From Rhodanobacteraceae bacterium ZG21-1 (lineage in GTDB: Bacteria; Pseudomonadota; Gammaproteobacteria; Xanthomonadales; Rhodanobacteraceae): DNA of 64,000 bases. Below the pieces are notes generated by a model that saw only the letters and a program-made list of their open reading frames with translations, did no database searches and had not been told where the DNA came from. The DNA is taken from the NCBI GenBank assembly GCA_021390615.1, contig JAJEJU010000024.1, forward strand, positions 1,965,428-2,029,427, given 5' to 3'. The position numbers and the translations under genes were made by a program. Positions 13,991 to 23,138 of the stretch are shown piece by piece (within the stretch, counting starts at the first letter, position 1; every line of letters starts with the position of its first letter).

Positions 13991-16089
13991 CACGCGGCCT
14001 CCGGCGGCACGATGCACCACGCCTTCTTGCGATGCTTGCCATCGAGATGCGCGCCGCGATCCAGACGCTGCGCCCAGCCCGCCGCCTCCAGCTGGACCAT
14101 GGCCTCCATAAACGCATCGCGCGTGCGAATGACCGATGGACCCGTGTTCAAGGCCTGCGTGGAGTAGAGCTGCGTGATGCCGTGCGCATGACACCATGCC
14201 AGCAGACTCTCGGCGTGGCGGATCACCGCCGGCACACTGGCAGTGCCCACGATCCGGGCGGCTTCGTCCAGGTGATAGGTGACCAGTTGGGCGGCGCGCT
14301 CGATGGCCTCGTCCGGGATGACCTCGGCCTCCGGGTCTTCGGTCAGGGTCAGTACGCCGGCCATCCGAGCCACCTGCGAACCGCCCTTGCTCGCCCAGGC
14401 TGGTATCGGGGCATAGCTACCCCGCATGGCCGCCTCCAGAGCATTCTTGATCTCGATCCAGAGCGCCATCGCGGCCGGCGCGAGCATCAGGGCGCGCGGC
14501 GCCAGTTCATTGCGGGTGTTCGCCTGCAGCGGGAACGGCGTACGCAGCAGATCGGTCATGCGTCGCCAGTAACGCGCCAGGTCGACATCCTGGCTCAGGT
14601 CCACATCCTGATAGGTGCGCGTGCCGATGGTGGAGGCCGGCCAGGCCAGCAGGCAACGGGGCAGGAAGCCCTGGCCCACCAAGAGGTCATCCCCCAGGAG
14701 GGTTTCGGCGAGGACCGGCTGCACCATCAGGTGCATCGCCAGGCGCCTGCCGTAGTACTTGCTGGCCCCATCGCCGGCGCGTACCCGATTGAACTGCCCG
14801 TCATCCCAGAGCTTGGAAAAGCTCGCCGCCGATTTGGCACGGTGGTCCTTGCTCATGGCGTGCCCACCCAGGAAATCGCCGGCATCGTCATTGAACAGGC
14901 CCAGGCTGGGCTGACCGAACTGATAGGCCTTATGCAATCCTTCCATGGTCGGCTCCGACAGCATGAGCCAGGGCAACAAGGGGGCATCGGGTGCAGCCCC
15001 CAAGGCATGCAAGGCATCGCGGATGGCCGCGGCATCCCTTCCCTTCCCGGCCTTGCGAGCCGCCGCATCGTAGGCCGCCGCCTCGATGGTGTAGCCGGCT
15101 TTGGCTTGGGTCCATTGCTCCGCCCGGCCACGTTCGACATCGCGATGCGCGCGCGTGGCCAGGTGATCCACGGCGCTTTTGCGCTCGCCGCTCGCACCGA
15201 TGGTGACGTGCCACAGGCTCAGCGGTTCCCGACACCCGGAGATAGCGACATCGGCATGCGCCTGGACTGCGAGTGACGCCGCGGACAGGATCGAGGCGCC
15301 ACACAACGCGGCCGGCGCCTGGACTACGTCATGCACCCGTTGCGCCGCGTTTCCCAACAACGAACCGAGCGCGGCCAGAGGATAGGCCGAGGCCGGTGCC
15401 AGCGGGCGGCGCAAGGGCTCCGGGGCGCTGCCCCACCGGCCATCCGTGGATGCAGCTTGCGATTTTTGCGATTCCTGCGATTCAGCGCACCGTGGAAGCG
15501 CCAGCACGGTGTCTGCTGTGGCGTGGGGATGCAACGCGAGCCAGTCCACGGCGTCGCCTGTGTCGGGAAGGCCTAGCGCCGCCACGTCGATCCGATTGAC
15601 CGGGCAATCCAGCATGCGCAGCTTCGCGATGACCGCCGTGGCATAGCCTTGCCCTGCCGCATCGTGATCGGGCCATACAAGACAAGCGCGCCCCGCCAGA
15701 GGCGACCAATCCGCTGCTTGCGCGCTGGAGGCGCTCCCTGACGTGGTCACGGTCAGCCCGAGGGACGCCAGGTGATCGGCGCACCACTCGCCTTCCACGA
15801 CCAGCACGGTCTGGGCGGGATCCGACGCCAGCAGTTCGGGAAGACGGTAGAGCAGCTTGCCGGTGATCGGCGCGGGAGGCTCACCCAGCACGAAGGCCGC
15901 GCCGTCGTAACGCATGGGACGGATGACCTTTTCACCGGCTGACTGGCGGACGCGCCAGCGCCAATACACCGGTGTCCCTGCAGCGTCGCAGTAAACGTGC
16001 AGGGCTTCGGGCATGAAGCCGCCAGTAACCACACCCTGCGCCAGACGGCGGGCTGCTTGCTGAGGCGTTTCAACCGGAACAGCATTCAT
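13990..16089 (-). CDS. Toprim primase fused to DUF3987 (helicase-like) protein
   Basis: The protein has 699 residues from the ATG at 16089, overlapping the CHC2 gene's stop (ATGA). The N-terminal third holds a Toprim fold: TVLVVEGEWCADHLASLG carries the catalytic glutamate and CLVWPDHDAAG the DxD motif. The C-terminal two thirds match DUF3987 (YfjI-like), with a Walker A-like GASGERKSAVDHL at about residue 300 and a conserved LFNDDAGDFLGGHAM. A short QESQKSQ tract links the domains. With the upstream CHC2 zinc finger encoded separately, the pair reconstitutes a phage/satellite replication primase. It is likely to initiate replication of the host element. Confidence 0.85.
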   Translation of the reverse strand: MNAVPVETPQQAARRLAQGVVTGGFMPEALHVYCDAAGTPVYWRWRVRQSAGEKVIRPMRYDGAAFVLGEPPAPITGKLLYRLPELLASDPAQTVLVVEGEWCADHLASLGLTVTTSGSASSAQAADWSPLAGRACLVWPDHDAAGQGYATAVIAKLRMLDCPVNRIDVAALGLPDTGDAVDWLALHPHATADTVLALPRCAESQESQKSQAASTDGRWGSAPEPLRRPLAPASAYPLAALGSLLGNAAQRVHDVVQAPAALCGASILSAASLAVQAHADVAISGCREPLSLWHVTIGASGERKSAVDHLATRAHRDVERGRAEQWTQAKAGYTIEAAAYDAAARKAGKGRDAAAIRDALHALGAAPDAPLLPWLMLSEPTMEGLHKAYQFGQPSLGLFNDDAGDFLGGHAMSKDHRAKSAASFSKLWDDGQFNRVRAGDGASKYYGRRLAMHLMVQPVLAETLLGDDLLVGQGFLPRCLLAWPASTIGTRTYQDVDLSQDVDLARYWRRMTDLLRTPFPLQANTRNELAPRALMLAPAAMALWIEIKNALEAAMRGSYAPIPAWASKGGSQVARMAGVLTLTEDPEAEVIPDEAIERAAQLVTYHLDEAARIVGTASVPAVIRHAESLLAWCHAHGITQLYSTQALNTGPSVIRTRDAFMEAMVQLEAAGWAQRLDRGAHLDGKHRKKAWCIVPPEAA
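15457..15483. repeat. Third cluster of iteron-like 9-mers inside the primase gene
   Basis: Three tandem units (TTGCGATTT, TTGCGATTC, CTGCGATTC) match the 9-mers at 13877-13903. They encode the ESQESQKSQ linker between the Toprim and DUF3987 domains. Confidence 0.55.
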
Positions 16090-16406
16090 GGCGCCAGCCC
16101 CAGCAGATCGCGGACCGCCGCCTTGAAGTCCAGGCCGGTGAGCTGCTGATGAAAGGTCACCAGGTCGCCTTGCCCGCAACCGGCATAACATCGCCAAGCG
16201 CCGCGGGCGCCTTGGAGTTTCACCCCCAGACTTGGCGTGTGGTCATCGTGGAAGGGACAGCACCCGGTCGCGTAGCCATGCGCATTGGGCGCACTCAGGC
16301 GAGCCACATGCTGGGCGTAGTAAGCCGCGGGGTCGGGCAGACGGTCACGCCAATGGCGTGGCAGAGCGCTGTGAGCAGGACTGGAGCGCCATGCGAGCCC
16401 TTTCAT
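16086..16406 (-). CDS. CHC2 zinc-finger primase subunit
   Basis: The protein has 106 residues from the ATG at 16406, overlapping the AlpA gene's stop by 4 bases. It carries a canonical CHC2-type zinc finger: CCPFHDDHTPSLGVKL, then WRCYAGCGQGDLVTFHQQL. In DnaG-type primases this domain recognises the template, and here it is split from the Toprim part, which is encoded by the next gene. It ends in FKAAVRDLLGL, the usual post-finger helix. Function in element replication is inferred from the pairing. Confidence 0.85.
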   Translation of the reverse strand: MKGLAWRSSPAHSALPRHWRDRLPDPAAYYAQHVARLSAPNAHGYATGCCPFHDDHTPSLGVKLQGARGAWRCYAGCGQGDLVTFHQQLTGLDFKAAVRDLLGLAP

Positions 16407-16624
16407 GACGACACCTTCGCGATGAGCGCGCGAATGTCTTCTACCCGCCAGGCGGTGATGCGCTCGCCGAGCTTGACCGGTTTGGGATAGCGGCCGGATC
16501 GGACGCCGGCCCACCAGGTGGATTTGCTGACCGGGATCAGTGCGGGAATCGGTGGTTCAGCGTGGGGATTGCCGACGATCTGCGGCAGGCGCAGATAACC
16601 CGTTTCGGGAAGGGGTATAGCCAT
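16403..16624 (-). CDS. alpA: AlpA-family DNA-binding regulator
   Basis: The gene encodes 73 residues from the ATG at 16624, with AAGGAAAG about 6 bases upstream. An ATG at 16663 with GGGAGG is an alternative start giving 86 residues. The sequence YLRLPQIVG, then LIPVSKSTWWAGVRSGRYPK and VKLGERITAWRVEDIRALI, is the AlpA/MerR-like excisionase helix-turn-helix. Such proteins control integrase or excision genes in P4-like elements and open the replication operon in Gram-negative phage satellites. It leads a chain of five overlapping genes. Confidence 0.85.
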   Translation of the reverse strand: MAIPLPETGYLRLPQIVGNPHAEPPIPALIPVSKSTWWAGVRSGRYPKPVKLGERITAWRVEDIRALIAKVSS

Positions 16625-16781
16625 GTTGCTTTCCTTCGCCCATGCTTGAGCGTCGTTGGACATGGCCTCCCATTGTTAGTACGGCTGGCGCGTTGAATAG
16701 TGGGGCAGATTCAAAAAACCAACCCCGCTAATCATGTGAACCTACCTCACGGACGTCGTGGAACGTACCCCATCGGATCAG

Positions 16782-17432
16782 TCACTCACTAGGGGTCTTT
16801 GGCGCACCGCCAACGGGCTGCCAGTTCGCAACGATAGCGATACGATCGCGTGCATTTGCAGTCAGCTCAGGCTTGTTTGCCTCAAGCCATGCGGCCAACG
16901 CTTGCTTAGCACTCTTACCACCTGTGGCCTTCGTATCGTGACGCACAGCATCGAAAGCCTCGATTGCGGCGCGAAGTTCGACCGGGTAAGCAGCCAAGTC
17001 TAATGTCCCTTGCTCTGGCTGGTTGGAGTCGACAGGCCAATAGTGCCGGAGTTCGCACCCATGGGCCCACTGCGCTAGTTTAGCGACAGAGATTTTTGTC
17101 TCATTGCATAGTTCCCCACTGTCTGGATTGCAAGCAACCGGCCAATGCTCATAACCATCAGCTTCCCAAGCCAAGGCGCTAACTGCGTGCAAGCGACCAC
17201 TTTGTACGGCACGAATCAAAGCAACATCATAGGCATCTGCCTTGGCAGCCTTTTCCCTATCGGCATCCATGCGATTCGATGACGGCCGAGGGTTTAGCCC
17301 CGCGAGTAATCGCGCCGCCTCTCGGATACTTATGGGATCGACAATTTTCCAGAGTTTCCAGTAGTCCGGTGCTGTCACATTGTCTTCCGGCAAACTAGAA
17401 TCTGCCCAGTCAAACAGTGGGTCACTACTCAT
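16782..17432 (-). CDS. Hypothetical protein of the integrative element
   Basis: The gene encodes 216 residues from the ATG at 17432, preceded by GGGGGTG; the frame is open further upstream without a good start. The N-terminus (WKLWKIVDPISIREAARLLA, then GLNPRP) reads as a helical domain seen at the start of many element-encoded hypothetical proteins. The middle (ISVAKLAQWAHGCELRHYWP) is also helical, and the C-terminus contains a short region resembling SAKQALAAWLEANKPELT. No catalytic motif is visible. It lies between the AlpA operon and the tRNA-Ser gene, where an integrase would be expected, but shows no tyrosine-recombinase residues. Confidence 0.65.
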   Translation of the reverse strand: MSSDPLFDWADSSLPEDNVTAPDYWKLWKIVDPISIREAARLLAGLNPRPSSNRMDADREKAAKADAYDVALIRAVQSGRLHAVSALAWEADGYEHWPVACNPDSGELCNETKISVAKLAQWAHGCELRHYWPVDSNQPEQGTLDLAAYPVELRAAIEAFDAVRHDTKATGGKSAKQALAAWLEANKPELTANARDRIAIVANWQPVGGAPKTPSE

Positions 17433-17702
17433 TGCGCACACCCCCGCGCCCTTCAAAAGGGTCGCGCCAGCCGGGGAAGGTGCCCGGTGTTCGGGGATCA
17501 GCCTAGGCGCGACATGACGAACTTTGGTACCGCGAAAAATAGTGGCAAGGCGTCGCATGCCTCGCGACCCGGCCAGGAAGTACAGGAAGCAGTCTGTTTT
17601 TTCGCGGACAGCTCATCAGCGCCAGGTAGGAGCGCGCCAAGAATCCAAGCAACCCAGATTCTTAGTGGGCTTTTATGTGGGACAAGTCAAAGGACGAAAA
17701 TA
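17433..17702. other. Non-coding stretch at the island/tRNA junction
   Basis: No credible gene is seen. It contains an inverted repeat AAGAATC...GATTCTT (17639-17663, 11-base loop) followed by TTAGTGGGCTTTTATG, which could be a weak terminator or recombinase arm site. The region may include an attachment-site core next to the tRNA 3-prime end. Confidence 0.35.
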
Positions 17703-17727
17703 AAAAAGCCGCTGAATCAGCGGCTTA
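17703..17727 (-). terminator. Rho-independent terminator of tRNA-Ser
   Basis: On the minus strand, GCCGCTGATTCAGCGGC forms a strong stem directly followed by a run of six T, 11 bases after the tRNA CCA end. Confidence 0.85.
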
Positions 17728-17737
17728 GTGCAACTCT

Positions 17738-17827
<90 letters not shown>

Positions 17828-17939
17828 GAATCGGCGCGCCTGGTGGCCGGCGCGAGCCGCGAATCATACGCGGGCGAGCCGATCGTGACAACCGAAAATA
17901 CATGCGGAATGCCCTGGCATTCGCTCCACCAGGCTCGCC

Positions 17940-18644
17940 ATGATTGAATTTGGACACGGGACGCACGTCGGACTGCGCCGCACCCGCAACGAAGATACTT
18001 ATTACGCCGATGCCGCGCTGGGCCTGTTCCTGGTGGCCGACGGCATGGGTGGCCACCAGCATGGCGAGGTGGCCTCGTCGCTGGTGCGCGACGCCGTGGC
18101 CGACCAGGTCTGGCAGGGACGCAGCCTGATCGAGGCGATCCGCACCGCCGGCCAGCGCCTGCTCGACCAGTCGCGCGATCAGCCCAGCCCGCTGCCGATG
18201 GGCACCACCATCGCCTCCCTGCGCCTGGCCGACGACAGCTATGAAGTGGCCTGGGTCGGCGACAGCCGCATCTATCTGTGGCAGCACGACGGCATGCGGC
18301 AGATCAGCCACGACCATTCCCTGGTGCAGGAGCTGGTGGCCGCCGGCCGGCTCGATCCGTCGCTGGCCTCGGTGCACCCACAGCGCAACGTGGTGACCCA
18401 GGCACTCGGCATCACGGCGATCGATCAGCTGCACATCGGCATGGCACGCGGCCGGCTGGAGCCCGGCATGCGCTTCCTGTTATGCAGCGACGGACTGACC
18501 GAGGAAGTCAGCGACGGCGAGATCGCCCGCATGATCGCCCGCAACCACATCGCCGCACAGGAATGCGTCGATCACCTGCTGCTTGCCGCACTCGACGCCA
18601 ACGGCAGCGACAACATCACCGCGATCGTCGTGCGCATCCATTGA
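17940..18644 (+). CDS. PP2C-family serine/threonine phosphatase (Stp1-like)
   Basis: The protein has 234 residues, the typical length of bacterial single-domain PP2C enzymes. All metal and active-site motifs are present: RTRNEDTYY, VADGMGGH, GTTIASL, WVGDSRIYL, DHSLVQEL, CSDGLTEEVSD and GSDNITAIVV. The enzyme removes phosphate from Ser/Thr using two Mn/Mg ions, usually opposing Hanks-type kinases or controlling T6SS assembly. No kinase or FHA gene is adjacent in this window, so its substrate is unknown. It reads away from the tRNA-Ser gene and is the first core gene. Confidence 0.92.
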   Translation: MIEFGHGTHVGLRRTRNEDTYYADAALGLFLVADGMGGHQHGEVASSLVRDAVADQVWQGRSLIEAIRTAGQRLLDQSRDQPSPLPMGTTIASLRLADDSYEVAWVGDSRIYLWQHDGMRQISHDHSLVQELVAAGRLDPSLASVHPQRNVVTQALGITAIDQLHIGMARGRLEPGMRFLLCSDGLTEEVSDGEIARMIARNHIAAQECVDHLLLAALDANGSDNITAIVVRIH

Positions 18645-18681
18645 TGGCGCGCGGCCGGCTGCGCAGCATGCGCCGCCGGTG

Positions 18682-19413
18682 TCATCCGTTCGCTTGCGCC
18701 GTGTCCTGCTGACGCCACAGGCTGGTTCCGCCCCCCGCGCTCTTGTCGAGCGCATCGAGCCGGCCTTCATGAGCAGCGAGTTCATCCTCGCTTGCACGCA
18801 GCACGCGCGGGCGTCGGTCCAGCACGATGCGCGTATTCAGCTGGATCGCGGCCCCGTTTTCCGTCGGCTGCTCGAAGCCCAGGTCCATGGCCACCTGGCC
18901 GGAAGTCATCGCCAGATAGACTTCAGCCAGCAGTTGCGCGTCGATCAGGCCACCGTGCAAATCACGATGAGTGTTGTCGACGCCCAGGCGCTTGCACAAA
19001 GCGTCCAGGCTGTTGCGCTGCCCCGGATAGCGCTCGCGCGCCATCGCCAGAGTATCGAGCACCGTGCAGCGATCGCTGATGCGACCGTAGTCCGGGCCGA
19101 GCCGGGCCAGCTCCGCATCCAGAAAGCCGATGTCGAAGGTGGCGTTGTGGATGATCAACTCGGCGCCATCGATGAAAGCCAGGAATTCCCCGACCACTTC
19201 GGCGAAACGCGGCTTGTCGAGCAGGAACTCGTCTTCGATGCCGGTGACTTGCCGCGCCCCCTCGTCGATGGCTCGATCCGGATTGAGGTAGGTCTGATAA
19301 TTGCGACCGCTGGGCCGCCGCTCCAGCATTTCCACGCAGGCGATTTCGATCAGACGATGCCCCTGGCGCACCTCCAGGCCGGTGGTCTCGGTATCGAGAA
19401 CGATCTGCCTCAT
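18682..19413 (-). CDS. dnaQ: DNA polymerase III epsilon subunit (proofreading exonuclease)
   Basis: The protein has 243 residues. The three exonuclease motifs are clear: Exo[11 protein letters not shown], Exo[19 protein letters not shown], and ExoIII-epsilon [18 protein letters not shown] with the catalytic histidine and aspartate. It removes misincorporated nucleotides during replication as part of the core polymerase with DnaE and HolE. The C-terminal segment that contacts DnaE is present but divergent. The start overlaps the rnhA stop by 4 bases, preserving the classic rnhA-dnaQ pairing, here in one direction rather than divergent as in Escherichia coli. Confidence 0.95.
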   Translation of the reverse strand: MRQIVLDTETTGLEVRQGHRLIEIACVEMLERRPSGRNYQTYLNPDRAIDEGARQVTGIEDEFLLDKPRFAEVVGEFLAFIDGAELIIHNATFDIGFLDAELARLGPDYGRISDRCTVLDTLAMARERYPGQRNSLDALCKRLGVDNTHRDLHGGLIDAQLLAEVYLAMTSGQVAMDLGFEQPTENGAAIQLNTRIVLDRRPRVLRASEDELAAHEGRLDALDKSAGGGTSLWRQQDTAQANG

Positions 19414-19874
19414 GGCTTGCTCCTGAGTCGTTCCGCTTGCTCTCGCGCGGCCTGATCGACGCGCTCGTTCTCGGCATGGCCGTTATGCCCTTTCACCCAT
19501 TGCCAGCGCACTTGATGCGGGGCGACGGCGGCGGCGAGGCGCTGCCACAGATCCTGGTTCTTCACCGGCTTCTTGTCGGCCGTGCGCCAGCCGTTGGCAC
19601 GCCACTTCGGCAACCACTCCTCGATGCCCTGCATGACGTAGCGGGAATCGGTGGTCAGCTTCACCTTACACGGTCGCTTCAAGGCCTCGAGCGCGCCGAT
19701 CGCCGCCATCAGCTCCATGCGGTTATTGGTGGTATCGGGATCGCCGGCCGCCAGCAGCCGTTCCTTGCCCTGAGCACGCAACAGCGCAGCCCAGCCGCCG
19801 GGCCCCGGATTGCCCAGGCATGCACCATCCGTAAAGGCTTCGATTTCAGTCAATGCTTGGGGCGATGGTTCCAC
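19410..19874 (-). CDS. rnhA: Ribonuclease HI
   Basis: The protein has 154 residues. Catalytic residues are visible in order: the Asp of [16 protein letters not shown], the Glu of [13 protein letters not shown], the Asp of [11 protein letters not shown], and the final Asp of [12 protein letters not shown]. It hydrolyses the RNA strand of RNA-DNA hybrids. The basic handle region ([18 protein letters not shown]) is present, as in E. coli RNase HI. It is coupled to dnaQ (ATGA overlap) and follows the yafS-like methyltransferase gene on the same strand, with an 80-base gap. Confidence 0.95.
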   Translation of the reverse strand: MEPSPQALTEIEAFTDGACLGNPGPGGWAALLRAQGKERLLAAGDPDTTNNRMELMAAIGALEALKRPCKVKLTTDSRYVMQGIEEWLPKWRANGWRTADKKPVKNQDLWQRLAAAVAPHQVRWQWVKGHNGHAENERVDQAAREQAERLRSKP

Positions 19875-19954
19875 GGCTCGCGATAGCTCCTCACAGCATG
19901 TTGTCCTGCGCGACGACGCAGGGCGGAACCGCCGATTCTCTCATGGCAGATGTG

Positions 19955-20638
19955 TCATGGCGCGGAGTGTCGCCGCGCGCCAGGCACCAGGCCGACATTG
20001 ACCGGCCGCCGCTGTGTCGCCTCGCGCGTCCGCAGCGGCAAGACCAGACGACGCGGCTTATGCGCGGTCAGCACATAACCTCCACCCAGCATGTGACCGG
20101 GCCAGGTATGCGCCTCGCCGCTCGGCCACGGCTGCCCGAGGCGGCGTATGCGTTCGATCAGCAGCCCGCCGCCGCGCAGCCAGCCCGCCAGGCGCTCGGG
20201 CGAAGCCAGGCGCAAGCCGCAGCCGCGACTGCGCCAGTAGAACCACGGTGCCCAGAGGCTGCGCGGGTGCACGCCACAAGCCATGAGCATGCCGCCTGGC
20301 GCAAGGACGCGCATGGCCTCGTCGACCAGACCTTTCGGCTCCGGCACGCCTTCAAAAACGTGCAGCAGCAACAACAGGTCGAACGCTTCATCCAGGAAAG
20401 GCAGCGGCTCGTCGGCAGCGGCATCGAGATCGCCCTGCCAGCGCAATCCGGCCACTTGCATGCGCACCCAGTGCCCCAGCAGAGGCGAAGCCGGCGAACG
20501 ATCCTGCGGCGCTGAACAAAGCAGCAGCCCGTGGCGGCCGGCGCAACGCTGCAACTCGGGAAGCATCGCGGCTGACTGCACATCCTGCAGCGCCCGCAAG
20601 GGCCTGCTGGCATAGATGGCTTGATCGCGCTGAAGCAT
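19955..20638 (-). CDS. yafS: SAM-dependent methyltransferase (YafS-like)
   Basis: The gene encodes 227 residues from the ATG at 20638; the frame is open upstream, but sequence there is not conserved-looking. The class I methyltransferase pattern is partial: the first glycine-rich loop is degenerate (GRHGLLLCSAP). The post-I acidic region (LPFLDEAFDLLLLLHVFEGV) and AMRVLAPGGMLMACG are typical of Methyltransf_11 proteins. Its place (divergent from gloB, upstream of rnhA-dnaQ) is the same as E. coli yafS. The substrate is unknown, and the weak SAM loop makes activity uncertain. Confidence 0.8.
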   Translation of the reverse strand: MLQRDQAIYASRPLRALQDVQSAAMLPELQRCAGRHGLLLCSAPQDRSPASPLLGHWVRMQVAGLRWQGDLDAAADEPLPFLDEAFDLLLLLHVFEGVPEPKGLVDEAMRVLAPGGMLMACGVHPRSLWAPWFYWRSRGCGLRLASPERLAGWLRGGGLLIERIRRLGQPWPSGEAHTWPGHMLGGGYVLTAHKPRRLVLPLRTREATQRRPVNVGLVPGARRHSAP

Positions 20639-20858
20639 GCGTCGAACTGACTCGTATCGTTGCAAAGTGCAGTATGCAGTGTAGCCGGTGCGGATAGCTT
20701 GACGTGTCTGCGACGCACCGCCATTTCTTGCGGGCAAGCTGAACTCGATCAACGGCTTAACAACACTCTAACGCTGCCCGAGGCAGAGCCTCCTATAGTC
20801 GACCGCTTGCGCATGCGCTCTGCCTGCGTCAGTCGATACGTAGTGAGCGGAGACCCTC

Positions 20859-21623
20859 TTGCACGTCGTACCGTTACCGGCGCTTGCCGACAACTATATC
20901 TGGCTGCTGCACGACGACGCAGGCGACGCCATCGTGGTGGATCCAGGCGAGGCCGCGCCGGTGGAAACCGCTCTGGCGACCTATGGACTGCGCCTGCGCA
21001 CCATCCTGCTGACGCATCATCACCCGGATCACATCGGAGCGGCAGGCCTGCTGCACGAGCATCACCAGGCTGCGATCTTCGCGCCCTTCGACGAACGCAT
21101 CGACCTGCCCGCCACACGCGTGGCCGACGGCCAGTGGGTGACGCTTGAACGGCCACAGGCGCGCTTCGCGGTATGGACCGTGCCTGGCCATACCAGCAGC
21201 CACGTCGCTTACGTCGGCGAGGGCCTGCTGTTCAGTGGCGATACGTTGTTCAGCATGGGCTGCGGCCGCCTGTTCGAAGGCACGCCGGCCCAGATGCTCG
21301 CCTCGCTGGATCGACTGGCCACCCTTCCGCCAGAAACCCTGCTTTGCTGCGGCCACGAATATACCGAGACCAACGGGCGTTTTGCGCTGACCGTGGAGCC
21401 GCACAACCCTGCCCTGGCCGCACGGCTGGGCGAAGTGTCGCAGCTGCGCGCCGAGGGCCGTCCCAGCCTGCCGGTGCCGCTGGGCATCGAGCGGGCGAGC
21501 AACCCTTTTCTGCGTGTGGACGAAGAAGCAGTCATCGACTGGTGCGCACGGCAGAACGTTGCCCCGACACGCATCGATCGCTTCGCGGCCCTGCGCTCCG
21601 CCAAGGACATCTTCCGCGCATGA
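20859..21623 (+). CDS. gloB: Hydroxyacylglutathione hydrolase (glyoxalase II)
   Basis: The protein has 254 residues and begins with a TTG start codon (LHVVPLPALADNYIW, matching the family's usual N-terminus) with GAGCGGAGA upstream. The metallo-beta-lactamase motif THHHPDHIGAA, the later GHTSSHVAY and FSGDTLFSMGCGRLFEG, and CGHEYTETN supply the dinuclear metal ligands. The C-terminal substrate domain ends in FLRVDEEAV and FAALRSAKDIFRA. It hydrolyses S-D-lactoylglutathione in methylglyoxal detoxification. Its TGA overlaps the mltD ATG. Confidence 0.95.
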   Translation: MHVVPLPALADNYIWLLHDDAGDAIVVDPGEAAPVETALATYGLRLRTILLTHHHPDHIGAAGLLHEHHQAAIFAPFDERIDLPATRVADGQWVTLERPQARFAVWTVPGHTSSHVAYVGEGLLFSGDTLFSMGCGRLFEGTPAQMLASLDRLATLPPETLLCCGHEYTETNGRFALTVEPHNPALAARLGEVSQLRAEGRPSLPVPLGIERASNPFLRVDEEAVIDWCARQNVAPTRIDRFAALRSAKDIFRA

Positions 21624-22924
21624 AGCCGATCAAGCACCCGTTGCCACTATGCCTTTCGCTGTTGCTCGCCGCCTGCGCCAACACGCCGTCGAATAGGCTG
21701 CCGGCGCCGCCTCGCGCGCAGCAGCTCGCGCCGCCGCCGGTGACGCTGCAGCCGCCGTCGGTGCCGACGCCAGGCGTTTCGCCGACGGCTTCGGCCGAAG
21801 CCGAGCGGGAAGTATGGGACCGGCTGCGCGGCAGCTTCGCCATGCCTGATTGCGATGCGGACCCAGCCATCCTGAATTGGGCGAAGTACTACACGCACAA
21901 TCCGCAGCACTTCGAAAGCCAGATGAGCACAGCGATGCCGCAGCTCGTCTACGTTGAACAAATTGCCGCCAAGCACGGCGTTGCCGGCGAATTTGCCCTG
22001 CTGCCGTGGGTGGAAAGCCAGTATCGCCCGGTGGCCGGGCGAAAGAACCGGCCTGCGGGCATGTGGCAGATCATGCCGGTCACCGCTCATTCGATGGGGC
22101 TGCGGGTCGATGGCGGCTATGACGGCCGGCTCGACGTGCCGGCCTCGGCCGACGCCGTCATGGCTATGCTGCGCCGCTATCACGATGACCTCAATGACTG
22201 GCGCCTGGTGGATTACGCCTACAACGCCGGCGAATTCGGCGTGCAGCATCTGGTCGAGCGCCGCGGCATGCCTCCGGCCGAACCGGCCATTCCGCGGTTG
22301 CCAGTGAAGGCGATCACCAAGGAGCACCTGTCCAAGCTGCTGGCGCTTGCCTGCGTGATCCGCGAGCCGGAGCGTTTCAACGTCAGCCTGCCGGGCTTGC
22401 CTGCCGAGCAACGCCTGGAAGTCGTGAGCGTCGACCACGGCATGCCGGTCGCGAAGGCAGCGGATCACGCCGGCATGTCGGTGGATGCGCTGATGAACTT
22501 GAACGCAGCCTATCGCAACGGCATGGTCGACCCACAGGCCTCTTCCCTGCTGCTGCCGCACAGCAACGCGGAGCAGTTCCGCAATGCGATGGCGAATCCG
22601 CAGGCAGCCCCGAATGACGGCAGCCTGTTGCTCGCCGAGGCGACGCCGCGCGGGCCATCGAACGTGCTGCCTGCCGCCGCGCAGCGCAATGCGGATCCGG
22701 TCACTTCGACGGACGACACGGATGCGCGGATGACGCCAGCGGTGAAATTCCACACCGTCGGCCGCAAAGACAGCCTCTGGGGCATCGCCCGGCGATATTC
22801 GGTGAGCGTGCAGCAGCTGCAGCAGTGGAATCACTTGCGCGGGCAGACGCTCAAGCCTGGGCAGCGACTCAAGGTGAGCGCACCGGCCGACCGCATGTCG
22901 GCTTCGGCTGCCAAGACGAGATAA
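21620..22924 (+). CDS. mltD: Membrane-bound lytic murein transglycosylase D, lipoprotein
   Basis: The gene encodes 434 residues, starting at the ATG at 21620, which overlaps the gloB stop. The signal peptide ends in a lipobox (LSLLLAACAN), predicting outer-membrane anchoring. The SLT domain contains the catalytic Glu in LLPWVESQYRPVAG and the conserved AGMWQIMPVTA, followed by YAYNAGEFGVQ. One clear LysM domain lies at the C-terminus (HTVGRKDSLWGIARRYSVSV, LKPGQRLKV), and an earlier, degenerate one seems to precede it. It cleaves glycan strands to 1,6-anhydromuropeptides. The mltD/gloB neighbourhood is shared with E. coli, though gene order is reversed. Confidence 0.93.
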   Translation: MKPIKHPLPLCLSLLLAACANTPSNRLPAPPRAQQLAPPPVTLQPPSVPTPGVSPTASAEAEREVWDRLRGSFAMPDCDADPAILNWAKYYTHNPQHFESQMSTAMPQLVYVEQIAAKHGVAGEFALLPWVESQYRPVAGRKNRPAGMWQIMPVTAHSMGLRVDGGYDGRLDVPASADAVMAMLRRYHDDLNDWRLVDYAYNAGEFGVQHLVERRGMPPAEPAIPRLPVKAITKEHLSKLLALACVIREPERFNVSLPGLPAEQRLEVVSVDHGMPVAKAADHAGMSVDALMNLNAAYRNGMVDPQASSLLLPHSNAEQFRNAMANPQAAPNDGSLLLAEATPRGPSNVLPAAAQRNADPVTSTDDTDARMTPAVKFHTVGRKDSLWGIARRYSVSVQQLQQWNHLRGQTLKPGQRLKVSAPADRMSASAAKTR

Positions 22925-22936
22925 CAAGCCTCGGAG

Positions 22937-22954
22937 GGCCCGTCTTCGCGGGCC
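22937..22954 (+). terminator. Possible terminator hairpin after mltD
   Basis: The stem GGCCCG/CGGGCC with loop TCTTCG starts 13 bases after the mltD stop, but no T-run follows, so termination efficiency is uncertain. Confidence 0.4.
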
Positions 22955-23099
22955 TGACCCATAGCTAGGTGATGCCACCCACTAGGCAAGACAGCCACGC
23001 CTGCGTGGCCTTTCGAGATACGCCGGGCTTCGCTCGACTGCGCTGGCGCAAGCGCCGCATGAAACCGAAGTCCATGCGGCGATCAGGGCGGTGAGGCAG

Positions 23100-23132
23100 T
23101 GCCGTTCCGCGCTGTGCGCGATCGGAACGGCA
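23100..23132. terminator. Hairpin downstream of ppiD
   Basis: A 10-bp perfect stem, TGCCGTTCCG/CGGAACGGCA, lies just after the ppiD stop without a T-run. It is probably a transcript-end structure. Confidence 0.45.
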
Positions 23133-23138
23133 AGGGCT

